64,000 bases of DNA from Haliclystus octoradiatus. Lineage: Eukaryota; Cnidaria; Staurozoa; Stauromedusae; Haliclystidae. This document shows positions 15,601 to 27,600 of the stretch, piece after piece (positions within the stretch are counted from its first letter, which is position 1; the number at the start of each line of letters is the position of its first letter). The translations under genes were made by a program, and so were the position numbers. Below the pieces are notes generated by a model that saw only the letters and a program-made list of their open reading frames with translations, did not search any database and was not told the DNA's origin. The stretch covers positions 10,170,922 through 10,234,921 of the forward strand of contig OU744454.1 in assembly GCA_916610825.1 (NCBI GenBank). The letters run 5' to 3'.

Positions 15601-18600
15601 ATGATCACCTTATAGTGTAAAACTTGAAGTAGCGTAATTCTAGTATGTTTCATTTTCGACTTCCATTCTATTTTACCAATTTTATGAATGTTTTCTATTT
15701 CGTTGGAATGAAGTACTGTTTGTTGTAGAATTTGATTTTTATTCTGTGTGTGCTGTATTATCTTGCTTATAGTTTATTGAAACATGCAGAAAAGTCTGGT
15801 ATAAGTGTCAGCAATGTATCAGCTGCTTTATCAGAAGAAATTTCATGGCTGCAAGAAGTCCAGGTATGACCTCACTTGCATTGATGCAGTTTATAGTGTA
15901 TTTACGCCTTCAATGTCAAACTGAGATTTTGAATAAATAGTGAATAAATGGTCTGTACTGTAAGAGATAACCAGTCAACATCAACTGACGATACAGTGCC
16001 CAGTTAAGTGGATTAGTGAGAAACTACACGTGATTGTTTGTACAGAATTTTCAAAAGATGTTCAGGCGATTTTCACTCTGCTTGATTGTTTGGCATGCTG
16101 AAGACATAATCCATGTCCACTAAAATATAAGAGTATGAGTAGCATTATAGTAATTTGTTTATGTATGTTCTTTTGATTCCATTGTATCAGATTAACCATG
16201 AAACTATTGGGCAAGACGTTCAACAATCACATCCACAGCTACTAGAAGGACACCTCTGTGTAGCACGTGACCTTGTCAATTTCCAAACCCCTCAACGAAA
16301 ACATGTTATTGGTTCTGCACCAGATGGAGACATGTTAGTGAAAGTGAGTTATGCTGCTGATTATCAGCATTCTATTTACCATACTTAAAACAGCACTATG
16401 TTTGTTTGTTCCTGTATTGAATCAAATATATGTATACACCTGCCATCAGCTGTGATTTCCATATGTGACAATGGTTAAGGAGTATATTCCAATAGTTGAC
16501 AGTGCTGGATCTGGCACTAAAAATGGAAAGTCCAATATAGTTTGTCCTGTGTACATGGGTGCGGTTTCTTCGAGGTGGACTGGATTTCTTGATGCTCAGA
16601 TAACATTTCTGCATCAGTCTGTCATGCATCCAATTCATTGTTTTTGCAGCATTTGAGTGACAGTTTTATTTTCACGGCATCCAAAATGGTTTTAGAGGCA
16701 AAACAAGGAGGTAAGAATTCACTGTGAATCCATCATTTTATCATTCAGTTTATATGCAAACATTATTTTTTAAGGCACTTTTAATTCAATTGATTAGTAC
16801 CCAGAATAGGTGCTGGTAGTTTTGCACTCGTTTTCTGCTCTCTTTATATGAATTAATGCCTGGAAGTGATTGGCTTTTATTTCAGGTATACCTTCCAGAA
16901 ATCACCACCATGCTATACTTTGCAGACAATGCCCCTCTACCCCCCTAAACATCAGTTAATGAACCCATTGGACTTCTCACAAACGTTGTGGCGTGTTCAT
17001 GGACATTCATTGAAAATAATATCCTTAAATTGTAGTTCCAATCAGGTCAATATGCCATATACTGCATCTTTGGGTTACTAATTGCAGTTCCTGCTGCATA
17101 TGCTCACCTGACTACGACGCTGTTGTACATACATTTTCAATGATGCACATCAAGCTGTATAGCTGTGATCATGAACAGGTCACCAACATTTCATGAACAT
17201 TAAACAATCTATTTTTTATTATATATTTTTTTCATGTTTCATTGATAGGAAAGTGTACACGAAAACAAATTCGTCCTGTTTGTTCAACGCCTGCCACTGT
17301 GAATGCAGGGCTAGATGTTCTTGTTGCTTTATGCACTGGGTGTGTTGATAATCTGAAAGAGCTAGCATCAACATTAAACCGTGTTTACTATACAGGTAAA
17401 TATAATTCCTGTTTTCATCAATAGGAAAGATGTTGATGACATTAATTGAGTCTGTTTCAACATGGAAATATATGCTCAACACAACGTCCACGTGAGATTT
17501 CTGCAATGTGGTTCTTGTTCTCTCTAAAACATTGAACTATTACTGTAGTGCAACCGCCACATATTCCCAGCGGCTAAGTTTTCCAGGCAACTTACAGTTC
17601 ACACCAAGTGTTCATAACAACTTCTAGTAACTACTCTTGTCCTTATTTCAATCCAACTTGAAGCAATGCAGCATGTGAGTTATTGGTATTTGCTTGTCTT
17701 TGATTTGAAATATGACAAAAGCCAAACATTTTTATCAAGTTTGATGTGACAGTAAACTAGGATGCGCATTTGTTGTTGGTGGGTTTTCACATACAAAATT
17801 AGTGAAACAATGAAAGAGAAAGCCTGGAGAACTCTTATAAAGCTTGTAAAGCTCAATATATATATATAGCAGCAGACAAGTACATGTTTCTGGCCATTAG
17901 CCTTCATCAGTACTGCTCAGTGAGCGAACAAGGAACTGACTTCAGTATATAACCTAAGTCAAGATGAGTTATCAATGTGGTGAAAAAATTCATCACATGA
18001 AAAAAACATCTGTGCCATACCAGAGTGCTCAAACTACCGAAGTAGTGGGCAATGCATATCGCAAATAGTATAGACACATCCCAAGTCGATAGTGCTCAAA
18101 ATTGCGCATGCGCAATTGAGACATACATAGCAGCAGACAAGTACATGTTTCTGGCCATTAGCCTTCATCAGTACTGCTCAGTGAGCGAACAAGGAACTGA
18201 CTTCAGTATATAACCTAAGTCAAGATGAGTTATCAATGTGGTGAAAAAATTCATCACATGAAAAAAACATCTGTGCCATACCAGAGTGCTCAAACTACCG
18301 AAGTAGTGGGCAATGCATATCGCAAATAGTATAGACACATCCCAAGTCGATAGTGCTCAAAATTGCGCATGCGCAATTGAGACATACATAGCAGCAGACA
18401 AGTACATGTTTCTGGCCATTAGCCTTCATCAGTACTGCTCAGTGAGCGAACAAGGAACTGACTTCAGTATATAACCTAAGTCAAGATGAGTTATCAATGT
18501 GGTGAAAAAATTCATCACATGAAAAAAACATCTGTGCCATACCAGAGTGCTCATTATATATAATAAAATTTATGTTTATCTAATAGCAGATAATATAGGG

Positions 18601-21600
18601 CTCTATGTCTTCATTTGACAGAGCGGTAAATAATAATAATATATGGCGAAAGAGTCAAAGAATACACATTCTTTACTTTCTTCACAGTAAAGAATGTGTA
18701 TTCTTTGACTCTTTCGCCATATATTATTATTATATATATTAAACCTATTTTTGCTGTCAACGGTTTCATTTTCAAAGGGACAAAGGGCATATGCTCTCTA
18801 ATTTAATAATGCAAAATAACTAGGTGATTGACTTATTCTCTTTTTTCTTAAACAGGTGAATCTTCGATAACTGAATGGGAGTACCAACCACCGATTGGGG
18901 CGCGCGACTCAAAGGGATATGTTGGCCTCAAAAATGCTGGAGCAACGTGCTACATGAACTCAGTTCTACAACAGGTGACCATGCGTGCCTGCTTACTTTC
19001 AATATCAAAACATGTTATGCCACATAGTTAAAAATTTTCCATGCTTGCTCTTGTTGTTCCGATTATTTCATAGCTGTACATGATCCCTGAAGTACGATCT
19101 AGTGTTCTCTGTGCGAATATGGATGCTCCATTTCCAGAAGAAGAGATTTATGATGATGTCAATGACAAGCCTCCAGCAAATGAAGTAAGTGAACCATGAT
19201 ATTATCTACATACAGAAGTTGCCCGAAATCCCACCTTTTTCTGAAAACATGTACAATATTTAAAATTACTCCTTTTTTGAGTCTTAATTTTCGTAGACTT
19301 CTTGCACTGCTTCGGGCTCTTATATCATCACAAACATGTTCACTTGTAAATGATTGTGATCTGTCATGAGCTACCTGGACCGTTCCATGCATGCAAGGGT
19401 GTCAAATTGTACGCCTGATTCATGAAATATTAATAATCTTTATTTGCCAGTGGTTGTTTTACAATGATAATTGCTTACCATAGTCATTTTTCTGATATTC
19501 GTTTTTGTTTTAAAACATAATTTCTCTCTTTGATTGCAGTCTGTCACAAATGAGAAATCAAAGGAAGATGACACGAGTAATAAATTACCAGATGAACAAA
19601 GAAAAGAATATCATGTTAAGGTTTTGAGGCAAATTCAATCTATATTTGGTCACCTTGCAAAAAGTCAAATACAATATCATGTTCCAAGGGGATTTTGGAA
19701 AACGTTCAGGTATGTGATTACGGTATCAATAATGCTAAATAATTTTAATCAATGACTAGTTTATATTATTGCCGATATAATATGATTGGAATGTATGTAA
19801 TACTAAAGCAGATGGTTGATAGCATTGTTTATTATTTTAACAGGCTTTGGGGTGACCCTGTCAACTTACGTGAACAACATGATGCTCTAGAATTTTTTAA
19901 CACGTTGGTTGATAATGTTGATGAGGGATTAAAAGCAATCGGCAGAGAAGCATCCCTTTCAAATGTTCTTGGTGGTTTGTTTGCTGATCAGAAAATATGC
20001 AAAGGATGCCCACATAGGTTAGTTGGTTGATTATCTCCATGATAAAAGTCATTTTCATAATGATGATCTCCATGTAGATTGCAATAGATCTAATTAATAT
20101 ACTGATAATGGGCAATATGTGTTTATATGGATAGATAAGTTTTATAAAACTCTTAAAAAAGTTTTATAAAACATATACTGAAATGAAATCAACAAATTCA
20201 TTCTTCTTCTTTAAGATATTCAAGGGAAACTCCATTCATAGCACTCAACGTGGATGTTAGGCATCAGCACAATCTGTCTGATTCTTTGGAGCAATACGTG
20301 AAAGGGGATCTTCTTGAAGGGGCTAATGCTTACTACTGTGAAAAATGCGATAAAAAGGTACACGTCACACATCTATTATTACGCATTCTTATTCTTATGC
20401 AGTAGATTTAATTTCGTTCATGAGGGTGTCAATTTGAATTACAGGTTGATACTGTGAAACGAATGTGTATAAAGAAACTCCCTCAAGTGCTGGCAATTCA
20501 ATTGAAGCGATTCGATTATGACTGGGAGAGGTATATGCTCATTAATTTTTATCATATGTGCCTATATACTATTGCTTTTTATTTTTCATATTAAAGCTGT
20601 CAAAAAGAGTACTTCTCCATCTCCACTTATGTTATTGGACTTTGTTAAGCACCTAAATTCAATTTGGTTGTGGTTATGTCTTAATTAGGGGTGGTTTATG
20701 ATTCAAATTGGATGCACTTATAATACATTCAGTTACTAACTACAGTTGCTGCATACAGTTATGCAAGTGTGAATATACATGAAGTATGTCTCAATAGCAT
20801 TGATGTTAATATATAAACGTTTTTTTACTTTCAGGGACTGTGCTGTTAAGTTTAATGATTACTTTGAATTCCCTCGTGAAGTTGACATGGAACCATTTAC
20901 AGTTGCTGGTTTAGAAAGAATAGAAGGAGAATCGATTGATGGAGAGAAACAAATCAAAGACGAATCACAACCAACTTGTACCATATATAAATTAACAGGA
21001 GTTGTTGTTCATAGCGGCCAAGCCAGTGGCGGACATTACTACTCCTATATCATTCCAAGGTAATTGTTTGTCTTTGTTGGGTATAGGTCATTCCATTCGA
21101 ATGTTGAAATGTCACCATTGGCTCAGATGAAGTTGTGACAATATGCTTCACCGTTTATCCTTATAAATAATGTCCAATAACATTATTAGAATAAACATCA
21201 TTTATTTGTTCCTTGAAAATGGTCACAACTCATGACCCAACCGTTGAATTTTGATGATTATATAATGCGTTAGTATTTAATGTTGCCGTTGATTTCATTT
21301 CCCAGATGTAATTGAAAGACACTCTTAATGATGTGTACTATGTGTATTCTTTAATTAGGCCTTGTCTTGATGGTGTTACAAAATGGCATAAGTTTGATGA
21401 TGGCGAGGTATCTGATTGCAATATGGATGACGATGAGGTTTGACTATTCACTATTTTTTTATCTAGTGTGCCATCAAACATCAATAGAAGATCAACAGTA
21501 TATTTTTAATGACAGTTTTTGAGAAGCACTAGCTAGTGACAGGGTCCAACAAGTCCGAAAACCTGGAAACCTAGTTTGCGGATGGCTAGTAAAATTCAAT

Positions 21601-24600
21601 TGTACTATAAAAAAAATATATATATACAACAAGGTATGCGGGGTATCTAACGAGTATAGGCATTTAATTGCTGCAACCAAAAACTAAACTTAAACTAAAA
21701 GGAATAAGCTTGAGAAAACTTAAAAATATAAAATTAAAAACGTGAAAGTGTGGAAAACTCTTCGACTGATGCCGCGACGGTTCAAGTTGGCAGTAGTCGA
21801 AGCATAGATATTAGAATTGCCACAACTCGATTTAACGATAGTGAAATCAACATCAGAATAATTTTCAGGCAGATAATTCCATGTTAGTAACATATCTTGA
21901 AAGGTTTGCGGAAGGTAAAACATTTTGTCGGGCCATGGCTAGTGATGTTAAATTGTTTCTGTTTAGGAAATGAGAAATCAATGTTTTGGTGGAGAATATA
22001 CTGGTGAAGTGTACGACCAGACACTAAAAAGGTAGATGATAACACATTGTTAACACATTGTTGCTAGCCTTGTAACACCAAGAAAGTATACTTCTTTGAT
22101 GTTGATACATGTCTTTATTATTCAACCCAATGAGTTATAGTTTATTCTACCATGAACTTATATATTTTAAAGGATGGCATACAGGAGACAGAAACGATGG
22201 TGGAATGCTTACATTCTATTTTACGAACGTAAAGATATCTGTGAACAACACCGTCATCTTGATCCTGTCAAAGGTACAATGCAATCATATTTGAAATCAT
22301 CATTCATAAATTTACATTATTGAATAGTCTCCAACCCATCTAACAGCTATAACCTTCGATCCCCAACTAAAATGTACCACACCCAAAAGCCATATCTTCA
22401 ACGGAATTAAAGCGAAGGACTTGAATATTTGAGAATCACTACATTATTTACTTTTTCTTTCCAGTAATTCCCATTTATATGCTACATTTAATATGTTAAT
22501 TCTATCTTTCAGGCTACGATCTTGCTATGCCAGGTGCAATCGAACAAGCTGTAACTAAACAAAACATTCAATTTTTACATTATAAGACACAATTCTCTGT
22601 TGAATATTTCAAGTTTATGAGAAACCTTGCGACTGCCAATCTTGTCTGCTTTCAAACAACCAACACTGCTCAACAAAATATGGTAATTCTGTCTAGTTTT
22701 AAATACATACGTGTTCTACATTTTTACTGTCAAGCAAGTAGGATTTCCTTAACACTATTGTACTACAATTGTTGTTACGCCGTTTATTTGGAAGTCTATG
22801 GATTATGGATAACTGTGAGTCAATTGTATACGTTAGCTGGATTGATAATTTATTATAATTTTAATTACTAGATTGGATTACCAGAAAGAGAGGAGCTTGG
22901 ATTGATTAGTATGCAATTGTTCTGTAACTTTTTGTTCACTGTTGGTTTCCACACGAAGAAAACTATAAGGTAATGATTATGCTATAACATTGTTTACCGT
23001 GAGTCATCTCCATGGCCAATTGATGGAATGATGAAGGTTCAGATAATAATTATGAGAGTCATTCCTCCCTTTCAGATTTAAATCACTGAGCATTTATAAT
23101 AAGAAGTAAACTTAATCAAGCATTCCTGTTATAAGTTTTTGAAGCCGCAACGTTGAAAATCGTTGCATTCTTTAAGCATGACAAATTATTACTACTAACT
23201 TGAGACCCTAACTTTTTTGTTTCCATGAATTGTGTTTACAAGGAGGTCATCCTCCCCCCCAAAAAAATATTTCATTTCGTGACACACCCTTGTAAACATC
23301 TTGAAGGAAGATGATCTTATAGCACCCGGCACAATTTGTGATACCAGTAAATGTTTAGATAATTTTCTCTTCTGAAAGGAGATTGATTAATAATCTGGAG
23401 TGATATCTAATGTGTCATTCCATTTTGTTTATCAGAGGTTCAGCATTAGAGTGGTATGAAGTTATGAATGGTCTTTTACGGCAGACTATTTCATTCCGTC
23501 GATGGTTTGCTTGCAATGTATTGCTATCTCAACCATCTCGAATCAGTGAATACCTATTCGACTGTCCTATTGGCGAGGTAAGCTTGCAACTTGCTCTGGT
23601 GTGCTCTTCAAGACTGTTTCCTTGTATAAGGTGTTTTTACAATACAATCTTCTTGAAACAAGAACTTACACTGCTCCTATTACAGTATACGCGTTTGACA
23701 GAAATTCGGTTAAAGGAAATGTCCGCGTATCTGCAACCTGGTTTTTGGATAAATTATAATGGAAATGTTCAGCAATTTTGATGTGTCCTTATGCAGGCTG
23801 CGTTGTCTTATTAATTTACTTTCCGGTTTGAAATATTTCAATTTAAACAGTAATAATGGTGACATGCTAAATAGCTTAAAATTACCAGAAATGTTTGTGT
23901 TGTTTGTGTTGTTATTGTGTGAGAATCAAGACTCCAAAGATACAAATAGCTCGCTGCTACATAATTCCATGAAGTTGGATTTTAAATATAGCACTAATTT
24001 AAAAAATAAAGGCACTTTCATGTTTGACTCCGTCCTTGATCACTAGAAAGTTATACCATGAAGGTAGTTTTAGTACCTTCCATTCGTAATAGGCAGATCT
24101 TTAAACATTGTGTCTGTTGTTTGTTGTTCATTTTAGATCCGAATGGCATTTGTTAAGATTGTTGTTCTTGTTGCTCATTTGACAAGGCAAGATGGGACAT
24201 GGGATGTCAAAGAACTAAATAATCCATTGCCCTCTTGGCAAGGTAAGTCATTGGTCTGTATTGGGACCCCTCAAGTCAATAATCTTATTTAGATGACCAC
24301 CTCCCTGCCAATCGACAATGTATCAAGGGTCATTAAAGATATCCTTCAGCCATTCAGTCAATCTTTTGAAACTTCATCTGATATTGCGGTCATTGGACCT
24401 CTTACGCCAAACAATATCGCAATAGTTTAACTAATCGATGTACGAACCTTATCAGCAAAAAGTACCAACATTTTCAAATGTTGTTGGTTGTTCTGATAGG
24501 AATATTGCTAATAGGTTAATCTAGTGTCATCTATAGTTCATCTGACTGAGTTTTTTGTTGGTTTTCTTTCAGTTTCAGACATCCCAACTGAAACAGCGAC

Positions 24601-27600
24601 ATTGAGTGACTATATCATGCGGACATTACTTGAAGTGTTATTGAGAGAATCAACCGAATCCAACAAGAATCTCATGCAGTACTTTCATATGTTCGTGATG
24701 TACGCAGGAATTGGATTAGAAGAGGTTTGTTATTAATCCTTGTGTGTATTTCGTTAGCAATCAATGTGGACCAAGGAGTTTCTAATGAGGTCATTCTGTT
24801 ATGAATGATTGAGTGATGCATAAACACTGAGTCTGTTATCAATCGTAATATACTTTAATATTGGATTTAGAGATGGTTGATTGGATACATACGGTTGTGA
24901 CGACCTCTTGACTCTACTAACCCATTTAGAGAATAACAGGCAGCTATTGAATATGATTCATACGTAGTACAATGATGCTAGAGAAACTGATATTAGCCCT
25001 GTAACCATTTAATCGTGTTGTGATTGAAGGGATATCAATCGACTTGCATTTTGTACAGTCTTAATCTCATCGTGTGGCTATGTGGATATTGGGCTGTGTG
25101 AAACTCGGTAATTAGGCTTTTTTTAAAGGCTTGTATACTAGAACGTGAGTTAGCTATGTGTTTGCTAACTTCAAGAATTAACAGGCATTTGACCTGTAGC
25201 GAGATGCTGCTGGTTGATACATAACTCTCTCCTCTTCCCTTCTAATTGAATTTCTGTTTTGCAATTTCAGCGTAAGCAACTAATTGATCTGAACGTATTA
25301 CAAACGTTCCTCCGTATTCTCATTGAGGAAGACCGTTCTTCTGGTTTCAAATATCAATATAATGAATTAGGGAAATTATACGGTCTAGTCTCAATTCTCA
25401 TACGCAGTTGTGATGTGACAAAATTTATGAAGTCATCAAACGAGGTAAATGCTACGTATGATGTTGCTTTCAAGAGTGTGCACGTCAGTCCTCAACTCCA
25501 TATGAGAGACAGACGAGCTTACGCAATGTGATCTGGCATTCTTCCTCCACATGTATGAATATCATATTTTTTATTTTTTATTCTGCTTGTTAGAATGAAC
25601 CCCCTAAACCAAATCTATTTCATGACACTGCTGTACAAGTACCAGTTGCTGTTATTCCTGATAATGTGGCTGGCCTCGTTTACAGCAGGTAACACATGAT
25701 CTGTCATGACAACGCTTATGATACTCTTTAATCTACCATATTATAATCTATGGTGTGTCTGTTTGTCTCCTTCCTACAGTAACCACGTGAAGCGACTGTT
25801 GGACGATTGTCAGTCATCTGATGAAACCATTAGTCTGCTCAAGGTAACACCAAACAAACTATCAATGAATATCACTCAAACTCAATTTAAGAAACACAAT
25901 ACTCTGACCCATGGCTGTTTTTCTTCTTTTCAGTTTCTGAGTTGGGAGTGCATCAGCTTCTCTCTAATTGTATTATCTGAAGTACTATTCCAAGTAAGTG
26001 ACGTAACGCAATGAAATTGAATTTAAATGCGCACTGGAACGTGTAATGAACTTCCCTTGCCTTAAATACGAATTTTGTATAATTGCACATGCGATGCCTG
26101 ACTTTAAGGGATCCATGTGAGATATGAGTGAGGAAGTTGGTGACTATTAAAGCGAATTTTCTTCTGTATCTCTCCATAGATCTCATACACATACTGCTAT
26201 GAACTTCGTCCTTATCTGGACATTCTTCTCTATCTACTGCTAATGGATGATTCATGGCAACGACAGAGACTCTTGCATGCATTTCAAGGTATGAAAGTGA
26301 ACCCACCCAATCACATGCCATAAACTTTCATCAGACGCGTTAGTCCCTATATATATAAATGCTAACGTGATTGTATTTTAGGTGTGTCTGATGACCGTGA
26401 AGGTTTATTTGGTACGATACAGCGATCTAAAGTACACAGTCAAAAACGTTGTTACCAGTGCATCAAAGCCATTGTCACGCTGATATCAAAGTGAGTTGGG
26501 AATAACCACGCCTTCAACATATCGGACTCTTAATTCTGATTAAGTTAAATAGCTTAGGGTACCATTTTATCGTTGATGTTAACAGTGAATAGCCATAATT
26601 GGTTTGACTACCTTGCTTCGCTGCTGTCTGTTTAGGTAACTTGATGATCGGATGAATTGCGAAGACTTGAAACATATTTGTTTTCTTTTACAGTTGTGAA
26701 ATGGCCAATGAGATCATACAAAACAGTGATGATCTCAGTTCCAAATGGAAGGCTGCTGTCACATGGCTTGGTTCGGAATTAGACAGAGTAAGCTACTCTA
26801 ATATTTCAATTAAGTATACAGAATTATACAGTGTTAAGGGTGGTGCTTGTCTATGTCACGTCACGTAACCACTTGTTTGCCATGTAACTCTCTATCAAAG
26901 ATGATCAATATAGTAACACAGTATAGTAATGTAATGTGATCTTTTTTAGCGAGCTACTTCAGCGTATAACTACAACAATTGGTCGCCGCCAGTCCAGTCA
27001 AATGAATCATCGAACGGGTGAGTTAATCAACCTTAAACGGTCAACTACTCGTTGAATAACAGCTTATCTACAACAATCGAAATGTTATTATCTTTTATTG
27101 CAGCTATTTCCTTGAGCGTTCTCACAGCGCCCGCGTTACTTATGCCAAAGCATGTGAATACATTGAAGAGGTAATTGAATACATGCATGCATATATCTTG
27201 CATCGCACAGCCTATTTCCCATTTTCTAACTCAGACTGATCGAGGGTATTTCGGGAAATGTTTGTTATGTTAGTGAGGTGCCATTTTGAATATTTAAATT
27301 TGACTGCAAAATTTCACGGCAGGTTAGAGTTGGGACCCTTAAAATTTGAATGCATTCAAAATCTTTGAAATTCGAAATGACATGCAATTCTCAATACAAA
27401 TATACCAAGTTACAACTTTTTGGAATGTGAGTAGTATAAAAGAGAGATTTATAGGACATTTGATCGATAAAAGAAGATTAGAAAGCCGAAATTCTGACAA
27501 TTTGAATTGTTTCAATTTAATTTGTAATTCAGAAACGATTCAATTTTTAATCGATTTGGACTTACTAGGCAAAAACGCTTGTTAGTTGGACAGTGGACAC

